Assembly (NCBI GenBank): GCA_934358235.1
Contig: CAKRKK010000171.1
Span: 1-5,151 of the forward strand
Source: an uncultured Lachnospira sp.
GTDB lineage: Bacteria > Bacillota > Clostridia > Lachnospirales > Lachnospiraceae
Length of the DNA stretch: 5,151 nucleotides
Direction: 5' to 3'
The position numbers and the translations under genes are program-made. The notes beneath the pieces were generated by a model. The model ran no database searches. It was not told the DNA's origin and saw only the letters and a list, made by a program, of their open reading frames with translations. Shown here one piece after another: positions 1-5,151 of the stretch (positions are counted from its first letter, which is position 1; every line of letters begins with the position of its first letter).

Positions 1-814
1 TACTAAGGCTGGTTCTGAATATCACATTGTCAAAGCAGTATTAGCAACAGAACTCAAGAAAGATGATTCTAAAAATTCAGTAGCAGAAATAACAGCAGAA
101 GATGCTAATCTTAGTTCAGATGTAACATATGATGAACTTGATGCAGATGCAAAGACTGTATATGACCAGAAGTTTAACTTTAATGTTAAGGCTGCTGATG
201 GTGTTCTTGCTGATGGTGCTTATATTTCAATAGCAAAGGCTGTTACTGGTTCGGATTATGAAGCAGCTAAGGAAGTAACTAAAGATGTAGCTAGTCATAT
301 AGCAGTATTTAATATTGATTTACTTAAAGATGGTGCTAAGATTCAGCCAAACGGCAATATTGAATTTACAGTTAATGTACCAACTGGATTTAATAGTGAT
401 TTAGTAGCAGTATACAGACTTTCAAGTGATGGTAAGTCATATACTAAGCTTTCATCAAGTGTTAAAGATGGTAAGGTAGTATTTACAACAGACCACTTTA
501 GCACATATATGATTGTTGAAGAAAAGCAGGCAGTTAAGCCAGATGACAATACAGCAGCAGGTGATAACAATAACAGCAATACAGCTAACAGCAACACAGC
601 TAACAACAATACAGCTAATAATGATAATAGTAATGTAACAGATGATAATACCGGAAATGGCGAGCAGGCATCAGCTTCAGATGCTAATGCAGCAGCTTCA
701 ACACCAGGAACAGGTGATGTGTCTGATTATATCTATTATGTAATAGCTTTAGTATGTGCAGCAGCAGTAGGTGTTGTTGCTATGACAGCTAAGAATAAGA
801 AGAAAGCCAGATAA
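1..814 (+). CDS. C-terminal part of a secreted, probably sortase-anchored surface protein (5' end outside the window)
   Basis: The reading frame is open from the first base (first full codon at base 2) to a TAA at 812-814, giving 270 visible residues without a start, so this is the end of a larger gene. Residues about 55-170 look like a beta-rich extracellular module ending in FTTDHFSTY (161-169), a phrase I associate with the last domain of many clostridial and Lachnospiraceae surface proteins. A low-complexity Asn/Thr/Ala/Asp stalk follows (about 180-234), then PGTGD (235-239), a hydrophobic segment (243-263) and the basic tail KNKKKAR. This order of motif, membrane span and positive tail is that of a cell-wall sorting signal, so the protein is probably exported and joined to peptidoglycan by a sortase. 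Ligand or enzymatic role cannot be told from this fragment. An anchor that simply stays in the membrane is the alternative. Confidence 0.85.
   Translation, partial: TKAGSEYHIVKAVLATELKKDDSKNSVAEITAEDANLSSDVTYDELDADAKTVYDQKFNFNVKAADGVLADGAYISIAKAVTGSDYEAAKEVTKDVASHIAVFNIDLLKDGAKIQPNGNIEFTVNVPTGFNSDLVAVYRLSSDGKSYTKLSSSVKDGKVVFTTDHFSTYMIVEEKQAVKPDDNTAAGDNNNSNTANSNTANNNTANNDNSNVTDDNTGNGEQASASDANAAASTPGTGDVSDYIYYVIALVCAAAVGVVAMTAKNKKKAR
572..616 (+). repeat. Three in-frame 15-bp repeats in the stalk of the surface protein
   Basis: Three consecutive 15-bp units (572-586, 587-601, 602-616) follow the pattern AAC-AGC/AAC-AAT/AAC-ACA-GCT and encode N(S/N)NTA three times. The units differ at only one or two bases each. 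They sit in the Asn/Thr-rich linker that would span the cell wall. Being a multiple of three, copy-number change would alter stalk length without breaking the frame. Confidence 0.8.
704..811 (+). other. Cell-wall sorting signal (PGTGD, membrane span, basic tail)
   Basis: The codons at 704-718 give PGTGD, preceded by Thr, so the pentapeptide matching LPxTG is TPGTG followed by Asp. A hydrophobic stretch starting YIYYVIALVC and rich in Ala and Val follows, and the gene ends KNKKKAR. The Leu of the classical motif is replaced by Thr. PxTGD-type endings are common in Lachnospiraceae surface proteins (family knowledge), so a non-canonical sortase is the likely partner (inference). Confidence 0.7.
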
Positions 815-854
815 TATAACAGGAAAGACTGGCACATAAGCTTAATAATATTAT

Positions 855-910
855 AAAAGGCTATCGTATGTAATATTGGGCAGGTCTCATTATGCAGCGG
901 TAGCCCTTTT
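855..910 (+). terminator. Terminator-like stem-loop after the surface-protein gene
   Basis: AAAAGGCTATCG (855-866) can pair with CGGTAGCCCTTTT (898-910), forming 12 base pairs with one G-U and one bulged C. The right arm ends in four T residues. The loop is long (867-897), with an extra TAAT/ATTA pairing (871-874 with 889-892). It lies about 40 bases after the stop codon, as expected of a rho-independent terminator, but the T tract is short and the loop large, so partial read-through or another RNA role is possible. Confidence 0.5.
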
Positions 911-911
911 G

Positions 912-984
912 TATAATAGATTAAGACATCAAAAACTCTGCCAATATTTTAACAGATGCCATTTAGACAGCTTAATCTTTTATA
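912..984 (+). promoter_or_regulatory. Inverted repeat in the leader of the ligase-like gene, ending at its Shine-Dalgarno region
   Basis: The 14 bases at 912-925 (TATAATAGATTAAG) are complementary to 971-984 (CTTAATCTTTTATA) at 13 of 14 positions. The right arm abuts AGGAAA (984-989), so a folded stem could affect ribosome access. The left arm contains TATAAT (912-917), which could also be a -10 box, but I see no acceptable -35 at 16-18 bp. A second candidate promoter, CTGGCA (829-834), 17 bp, TATAAA (852-857), lies before the hairpin. Neither promoter is firm. Transcript structure or operator are both open readings. Confidence 0.35.
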
Positions 985-1000
985 GGAAATGGAAAGTATT

Positions 1001-2788
1001 ATGGAAAAGTTAATAGATAGATTAATAAGAAATATTGTGTATTTATATTTAATTATATTGCCGTGGCTTGTTATGCCACATAAAGCGTATTATACAGAAG
1101 ATGAAAAGTTGTTGTTTTCATCATATACAGAAGGTGTTTACGATATATTTTTGTATTGGAAAATGTTATTTACAATAGCTGTTTCGGTTATTTTACTGAT
1201 TTTAATTGTGGTAAGTATAATTAAATATAATTATAGAATATTTGACTTTACCAGATTATCGGACAGGATTTTATTTGTATGTGGAATAACATATATTGTA
1301 TGTACAGTTATGTCATATGTATGTGCCAATTACAGGCATCTTGCATTAACAGGCGGTGTTAATAGCTTTGAGGGTACTATTGTGCTGTTGTCATATGCTG
1401 TATTATTTCTGGCAGGAAGATATGTAGTACAGAAATGCGACTATCATCATATAGAATATATTACATTGTTCAATGCGGTTGTTTTATTGGTGCTTTCTAT
1501 AGTTGAAGTTAATTATAAAAGTATTGCAGAGCTTGTATTAAGACATACTGTTGAGACTGATTATTATGGTATGCTCTGCCTTACATTTTACAATTCATCG
1601 TATTGCGCAGGATTTATTATTATACTTCTGCCAATATGTCTTTATTATTATTCGGTGTCTAAGAAGCTGATTAGAAGTATTGTCTGGTGTGGATTGTCTG
1701 TTACAACTCTGCTATGCGGTTTTCTTACAAGGTCGAGTGCAGCGTTTTATATATTGATATTTGAAGTGGTAATTTACATTGTTACAATGGCAGCAGCATT
1801 TTTTAGAAATATAAAAAATGTCAGTAACAAAACTAATAAAGATATATTAAATGACAATAAAATAATAGCAGCCAGACCTGTAGGAATACTGGCAGGTGTA
1901 ATTATTCTTTTACTTGTGGATTTTTGTATTGGTGGCAGCATATTTAATTCTGCCAAATCGGCATCTGTAAATGAGACAACAGCTATTCACAATAGTGATT
2001 ATTATAAAGTTAATAATATAGAGCTGAATGGCAGTGAAGTGTGCATAACTGGGGATACTAATAAGCTTATATGTGGAATTGATAATAGTGCAATATATTT
2101 TAAAGATGAAGAAGAAAATCTTATAGCAGTTAAATTGCAGAAAGATAAGCTGTTATTTCCAGAACCATATCCTATGATAGAAGCTTATGTAACCAATGAT
2201 ATATTATGCCTTAATCTGGGATATAAGGGTGAGTTGCGATTTCTTATGTACAATAATACATTTTATCCTGCATTATCAGATGGTTCAGTAGTTAAGGATA
2301 TATCGGCTAAGACCAATATATCAACAGCACCTTTAGATAGCCTATTTACGGGTCGAGGCTACATATGGAGAAATACACTTCCAATAATAAAGAATACATT
2401 TATATTTGGACATGGTGCTGGAACATTTGAAATGTATTTTAAACAGTTTGATTTCGTTGGACTTCTGAATTCTCAGGGGAATGTTGATTTAATAATAGAC
2501 AAGCCTCATAGCCTGTATCTTCAGATTGCCTGTAATCAGGGAGTGTTGTGCAGTCTTGCTGTTATAGTGTTGTTATTAATAATTATTATTAAAAGAGTAT
2601 GCACAATTTATAAAAAGCTCACGCCAAATGTCCACAATGAATTTATAGACCATAAAAAAATATTTGCGGGTATATCTGGGGCTTTATTGATAGTGGCATT
2701 TATGATATTTGAATTAATCACAGACAGCAATATAACTGTAAATCCTTTGTTTATAGTGATTCTGGGAATGATTGGAGCGGATTTATAA
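1001..2788 (+). CDS. O-antigen ligase / polymerase-like polytopic membrane protein (Wzy_C/WaaL type)
   Basis: This is probably an integral membrane enzyme that polymerises or ligates a lipid-linked glycan on the outer face of the membrane. The 595 residues show about twelve hydrophobic spans: nine before residue 310, then a loop of about 200 residues, then three more (about 515-530, 552-570, 579-593). That is the WaaL/Wzy layout. The loop ends with the family-like pattern GRGYIW (451-456), IFGHGAGTF (468-476) and KPHSLYLQIACNQG (501-514), with Arg452 and His503 as likely counterparts of the conserved loop Arg and His. ANYRHL...GGVNSFEGT (109-126) is also typical. Residues about 320-440 form a beta-rich insertion that makes the loop longer than usual. 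I chose ATG 1001, with GGAAAG at 991-996 and AGGAA at 984-988. An in-frame ATG at 989 lies only 1-2 nt after AGGA and would add MESI. Ligase and polymerase cannot be separated by sequence alone. Confidence 0.8.
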   Translation: MEKLIDRLIRNIVYLYLIILPWLVMPHKAYYTEDEKLLFSSYTEGVYDIFLYWKMLFTIAVSVILLILIVVSIIKYNYRIFDFTRLSDRILFVCGITYIVCTVMSYVCANYRHLALTGGVNSFEGTIVLLSYAVLFLAGRYVVQKCDYHHIEYITLFNAVVLLVLSIVEVNYKSIAELVLRHTVETDYYGMLCLTFYNSSYCAGFIIILLPICLYYYSVSKKLIRSIVWCGLSVTTLLCGFLTRSSAAFYILIFEVVIYIVTMAAAFFRNIKNVSNKTNKDILNDNKIIAARPVGILAGVIILLLVDFCIGGSIFNSAKSASVNETTAIHNSDYYKVNNIELNGSEVCITGDTNKLICGIDNSAIYFKDEEENLIAVKLQKDKLLFPEPYPMIEAYVTNDILCLNLGYKGELRFLMYNNTFYPALSDGSVVKDISAKTNISTAPLDSLFTGRGYIWRNTLPIIKNTFIFGHGAGTFEMYFKQFDFVGLLNSQGNVDLIIDKPHSLYLQIACNQGVLCSLAVIVLLLIIIIKRVCTIYKKLTPNVHNEFIDHKKIFAGISGALLIVAFMIFELITDSNITVNPLFIVILGMIGADL

Positions 2789-2789
2789 T

Positions 2790-3869
2790 ATGGAAAATAA
2801 TACAAAAGATGTCATTAATGGTGCTGCTGGAATTAAGAATAAGAGAAAAAATATAATAATAATTATTATTCTGGCAGCAGTTATAATCTCACTATTATCT
2901 GTTGTGTTTATTTATTATAAGAAAGTGGAAAATTCTTTGAAAGATAATTCAGTAGTAGCCAAAGGCAGGAATGTTGATTATAAAGCACTTGATGACGATG
3001 TTGATTATAATGATGAGAAATATATATATAATGACAATATCGTTAATATACTGGTACTTGGCGTAGATAGTGACCTTCCAGTAACACAGAAGCAGGAGAA
3101 AATAGGTGATATGGGGCAGACGGATGCAATATATCTTGTAAGCATAGATACAAAGAAACATTCCTTGCAGGTATACGCTATTCCAAGAGATTCAATGTGT
3201 GAAGTAGATATCTATAATGAGTCAGGAAAGCTTGTATCACTTATGGATGCTCAGCTTGCCCTGCAATATAATTTCGCCCTGGATTGTGAGAATTCGTCGC
3301 GATTATCAGCGGAAGCCGTATCAAGGTTAATGTATAATATTCCAATAAGCAGAGTATGCGTATTTAACTGCGAAGCCATAGGCGTGATAAATGACGCTGT
3401 GGGAGGTGTTGAAGTTACAATAGAGAACGATTTTACAGATGAGAGCGGGGAAGTCCTCGAACCGGAGTTCTACAAGGGTAACACATTAAAGCTTACTGGT
3501 GAGCAGGCAGTTACATTTATAAGAGAAAGAGATTGTACAATATTTAAGAGTGCAATGGACAGAGTGGAAAGGCAGGAGCAGTATATAAGCAGTCTGGTAA
3601 GCACAGCAAAGTCAAAGCTTAAGCGTAACCCGATGATAGCATTATCTGTCCTTAATAAGCTTAAAGAAAATGACAGCATATATACTGATATATCAGCTTC
3701 AGAGCTTATGTATATTGCACAGCTTGCAGGAAGAACCCATTTTTCTATGGAAGATGTGACAACAATTCCTGGTGAGGTTGAGATAGGAGAGGAATTTGAG
3801 GAATACCACACAGATAGTACGGCACTTAAGAAAATGATACTGGAAAAATTCTATACTAAGGTTAAATAA
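2790..3869 (+). CDS. LytR-CpsA-Psr (LCP) family glycopolymer transferase
   Basis: LCP proteins transfer glycopolymers from undecaprenyl-pyrophosphate carriers to peptidoglycan (family knowledge). The 359-residue product has a short cytoplasmic N-terminus with KNKRK, one signal-anchor span (about 21-43), and an extracellular domain. LCP landmarks appear in order: NILVLGVDSD (86-95), QTDAIYLVSID (110-120), IPRDS (131-135), NDAVGGVEV (201-209), LTGEQAVTFIRERD (235-248) and DRVERQEQ (257-264). The Asp and Arg residues expected to bind pyrophosphate and metal are thus kept. Length suits a single-domain LCP. ATG 2790 has GGAGCGG at 2774-2780 and lies 1 nt after the stop of the ligase-like gene, so the two are probably co-transcribed and translationally coupled. 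A TTG at 2772 is in frame but overlaps that Shine-Dalgarno and is less likely. Five cysteines (137, 166, 190, 194, 249) are unusual for an exported protein. A second in-frame TAA follows at 3876. Confidence 0.88.
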   Translation: MENNTKDVINGAAGIKNKRKNIIIIIILAAVIISLLSVVFIYYKKVENSLKDNSVVAKGRNVDYKALDDDVDYNDEKYIYNDNIVNILVLGVDSDLPVTQKQEKIGDMGQTDAIYLVSIDTKKHSLQVYAIPRDSMCEVDIYNESGKLVSLMDAQLALQYNFALDCENSSRLSAEAVSRLMYNIPISRVCVFNCEAIGVINDAVGGVEVTIENDFTDESGEVLEPEFYKGNTLKLTGEQAVTFIRERDCTIFKSAMDRVERQEQYISSLVSTAKSKLKRNPMIALSVLNKLKENDSIYTDISASELMYIAQLAGRTHFSMEDVTTIPGEVEIGEEFEEYHTDSTALKKMILEKFYTKVK

Positions 3870-3963
3870 CTAAAGTAAAATGGTTAAAGTAAAATAATTG
3901 AAGTTAAATAACTAAGGTAAAATGGTTAAAGTAAAATAACTAAAGTCGAATAATTAAAGTAAA
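3866..3963 (+). repeat. Seven tandem 14-bp AT-rich units starting at the LCP stop codon
   Basis: Seven contiguous 14-bp units run 3866-3879, 3880-3893, 3894-3907, 3908-3921, 3922-3935, 3936-3949 and 3950-3963. The consensus is ATAAYTAAAGTAAA, with units 2 and 5 identical as ATGGTTAAAGTAAA. Units 1-3 and 4-6 show a higher-order 42-bp period. The preceding 14 bases (3852-3865), still coding for the end of the LCP protein, match the consensus at about ten positions. The array holds the LCP stop codon in its first unit. No protein is plausible, since the 14-bp period cycles frames and stops recur. Function is unknown. Confidence 0.9.
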
Positions 3964-4011
3964 TAGCAATTAGAAAAAATGCTGGAAATGCAAAGATATA
4001 ATGCCAATGTC

Positions 4012-4055
4012 AAAGGATTGCTGTAAAAAAGTGGTCGGTTATTGACAAATCCTTT
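4012..4055 (+). other. Inverted repeat overlapping the leuS promoter spacer
   Basis: AAAGGATT (4012-4019) is the exact reverse complement of AATCCTTT (4048-4055), with 28 bases between. The right arm begins directly after the -35 box TTGACA. It could be an operator, or a weak hairpin at the end of the upstream transcript, although only three T residues follow the stem. An 8-bp repeat in such AT-rich DNA may be chance. Confidence 0.3.
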
Positions 4056-4069
4056 CATTGTGATAATAT
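4042..4069 (+). promoter_or_regulatory. Sigma-A-type promoter for leuS
   Basis: A perfect -35 box TTGACA (4042-4047) is followed after 16 bp by TAATAT (4064-4069), preceded by TGA (4061-4063) as an extended -10. Transcription would start near 4076, giving a leader of about 60 nt before the leuS start codon. This is the best promoter in the window and implies that leuS is transcribed separately from the LCP operon. Confidence 0.7.
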
Positions 4070-4097
4070 TTGAAAGTGAGTAAATATGTGATTGAAA

Positions 4098-4121
4098 GCA
4101 CCGGAAGAGCATAGCCGGTGC
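4098..4121 (+). promoter_or_regulatory. GC-rich hairpin in the leuS leader, just before the Shine-Dalgarno
   Basis: GCACCGG (4098-4104) and CCGGTGC (4115-4121) form a perfect 7-bp stem with the 10-base loop AAGAGCATAG. It is conspicuously GC-rich among AT-rich flanks and ends six bases before the TGAGG ribosome binding site (4127-4131). No U tract follows on the + strand, so it is not an intrinsic terminator for this direction. A translational or mRNA-stability role is possible. It lacks the T-box consensus expected for tRNA-responsive leaders. Confidence 0.55.
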
Positions 4122-4138
4122 AGGAATGAGGTTTTAAG

Positions 4139-5151
4139 ATGGCTAATACAACAACTTATAATCCCAAGTCTATCGAGCCAAAGTGGCAGAAGTATTGGGA
4201 AGAACATGAAACATTTAAAACAGATGTATGGGACTTTTCAAAGCCAAAGTACTACGCACTTGATATGTTCCCTTACCCATCAGGAGTAGGTCTTCATGCA
4301 GGTCATCCAGAGGGATATACAGCTACAGATATCACTTCACGTATGAAGAGAATGCAGGGATATAATGTACTTCATCCAATGGGATATGATTCATTTGGTC
4401 TTCCAGCTGAACAGTATGCTGTTAAGACAGGTAATAACCCTAATGGATTTACAGAAAAGAATATAGAAACATTCACTAAGCAGCTTAAGGAGCTTGGTTT
4501 TGATTATGACTGGAGCAAGACTTTAGCAACAAGTGATCCTAAGTTCTATAAGTGGACACAGTGGATATTCAAGCAGTTATATCTTGATGGTTATGCTAAG
4601 TATATAGATATGCCAGTGAACTGGTGTGAAGAACTTGGTACAGTTCTTTCTAATGATGAAGTTATTGATGGTAAGTCAGAACGTGGTGGATACCCTGTTG
4701 TAAGAAAGAACATGAAGCAGTGGGTTATCGATCAGGTGGCATTTGCAGATAAGTTACTTGAAGGACTTGAGCATATCGACTGGCCAGAATCAACTAAGGA
4801 AATGCAGAGACACTGGATAGGCAAGTCAGAAGGTGTTGAAGTTGACTTTAAGATTGATGGTGGTGGAGATTTCTCTATCTTTACTACTTGTATTGAAACT
4901 ATATACGGTATTACATTTATGGTGCTTGCACCAGATGGAGATATCGTTAAAGAGCTTATGCCAAGAATTCAGAACAAGGAAGAGGTAGAAGCTTATATAG
5001 CAGAGACAATCAAGAAGAATGATATGGATAGAACAGAGCTTAACAAGACTAAGTCAGGCTGTGTTCTTGAGGGAATCTACGCTGTTAATCCTGTTAATGG
5101 TAAGAAGGTTCCTGTATACATTGGTGATTTCGTTCTTGCTAACTATGGTAC
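4139..5151 (+). CDS. leuS: Leucyl-tRNA synthetase, N-terminal part (3' end outside the window)
   Basis: LeuRS is a class I synthetase that charges tRNA-Leu with leucine in the cytoplasm and edits mischarged tRNA. The visible 337 residues run through the Rossmann catalytic fold with [26 protein letters not shown] sequence (44-65; HIGH motif as HAGH, 53-56), then [15 protein letters not shown] (79-93), the zinc-type insertion region from PVNWC to SERGG (159-184), and [16 protein letters not shown] (213-232). They then enter the CP1 editing domain. ATG 4139 has TGAGG at 4127-4131 with 7 nt spacing. LeuRS proteins usually exceed 800 residues, so more than half is missing, including KMSKS and the conserved editing Asp. 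An oddity is TTCIET (249-254) where the canonical bacterial editing motif is TTRPDT. Codon choice (ACA, GTT, CTT, GCT, GGT) resembles the surface-protein gene more than the ligase-like gene. Confidence 0.97.
   Translation, partial: MANTTTYNPKSIEPKWQKYWEEHETFKTDVWDFSKPKYYALDMFPYPSGVGLHAGHPEGYTATDITSRMKRMQGYNVLHPMGYDSFGLPAEQYAVKTGNNPNGFTEKNIETFTKQLKELGFDYDWSKTLATSDPKFYKWTQWIFKQLYLDGYAKYIDMPVNWCEELGTVLSNDEVIDGKSERGGYPVVRKNMKQWVIDQVAFADKLLEGLEHIDWPESTKEMQRHWIGKSEGVEVDFKIDGGGDFSIFTTCIETIYGITFMVLAPDGDIVKELMPRIQNKEEVEAYIAETIKKNDMDRTELNKTKSGCVLEGIYAVNPVNGKKVPVYIGDFVLANYG

Noticed and set aside
343..609. Minus-strand open frame with a Leu-rich N-terminus resembling a signal peptide
   Set aside because: It is the antisense of the surface-protein stalk; the Leu/Val run is simply the complement of the AAC/ACA/GCT repeat. 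It starts inside the repeat and has no credible ribosome binding site.
989..1000. Upstream ATG at 989 as the start of the ligase-like gene
   Set aside because: Only 1-2 nt separate AGGA from this ATG, too close for initiation. ATG 1001 has GGAA/GGAAAG at workable spacing. The four-residue difference does not alter the call.
2772..2789. TTG at 2772 as the start of the LCP gene
   Set aside because: It would overlap the upstream gene and lie on the GGAG sequence that best serves ATG 2790; ATG is also the preferred codon.
2949..3161. Minus-strand open frame inside the LCP gene
   Set aside because: Rich in Ile, Tyr and Cys as expected from AT-rich antisense; no homology I recognise, and fully covered by a well-supported gene. 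The same applies to minus frames at 1774-1956, 2608-2805 and 3470-3811.
3866..3963. CRISPR array or iteron origin
   Set aside because: The 14-bp units are directly contiguous without unique spacers, so it is not CRISPR. No replication gene or DnaA-box cluster is nearby, so an origin is not supported.
4076..4114. Possible 12-codon leader peptide (GTG at 4076, TAG at 4112) before leuS
   Set aside because: It has no Shine-Dalgarno, would begin at the predicted transcription start, and contains no leucine codons, so a leucine-attenuation role is not supported.
3964..4138. T-box riboswitch upstream of leuS
   Set aside because: I looked for the T-box consensus (AGGGTGGNACCGCG-like) and a terminator with a U tract; neither is present.
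4092..4289. Plus-strand open frame of 65 codons overlapping the start of leuS
   Set aside because: It begins with TTG inside the leader hairpin region, runs out of frame with leuS, and has no ribosome binding site or recognisable protein features.

Overview
The window looks like a chromosomal segment of a low-GC, Gram-positive anaerobe of the Clostridia, most likely a Lachnospiraceae (Lachnospira/Eubacterium/Roseburia-like). Signs are the strong A+T bias, the AGGA/GAGG-type ribosome binding sites, a surface protein with a PxTGD-type sorting signal, and a leucyl-tRNA synthetase of bacterial type. Genus is inference; no 16S or other marker is present. All four genes I can support lie on the + strand.

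Layout. (1) Bases 1-814: the 3' end of a gene for a large secreted, probably sortase-anchored surface protein, with a beta-rich C-terminal module, an Asn/Thr/Ala-rich stalk containing a 15-bp triplication, a PGTGD motif, a membrane segment and a basic tail. (2) Bases 815-1000: an intergenic region with a terminator-like hairpin and two further overlapping inverted repeats, one ending at the Shine-Dalgarno region of the next gene. (3) Bases 1001-3869: a tightly coupled pair, one nucleotide apart, encoding a 12-TM O-antigen ligase/polymerase-like protein (Wzy_C/WaaL type) and a LytR-CpsA-Psr (LCP) family protein. (4) Bases 3866-3963: an A+T-rich tandem array of seven 14-bp units that begins at the stop codon of the LCP gene. 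(5) Bases 3964-4138: no gene; it holds an inverted repeat, a good sigma-A-type promoter with extended -10, and a GC-rich hairpin just before the Shine-Dalgarno of leuS. (6) Bases 4139-5151: the 5' part of leuS, cut by the window end within the CP1 editing domain.

How the genes fit together. The middle pair suggests a cell-surface glycopolymer function: the membrane protein would polymerise or ligate a lipid-linked glycan, and the LCP protein would transfer a glycan to peptidoglycan. No glycosyltransferase, flippase or sugar-nucleotide gene is visible, so the substrate is unknown. The upstream surface protein is also cell-envelope related but is separated by a probable terminator. leuS appears to be an independent housekeeping unit with its own promoter. 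I saw no mobile element, CRISPR array, tRNA or rRNA. The points most worth a second look are the 14-bp array, the ligase-LCP pair with its enlarged extracytoplasmic loop, the possible structured leader in front of it, and the altered threonine-rich motif in the LeuRS editing domain.
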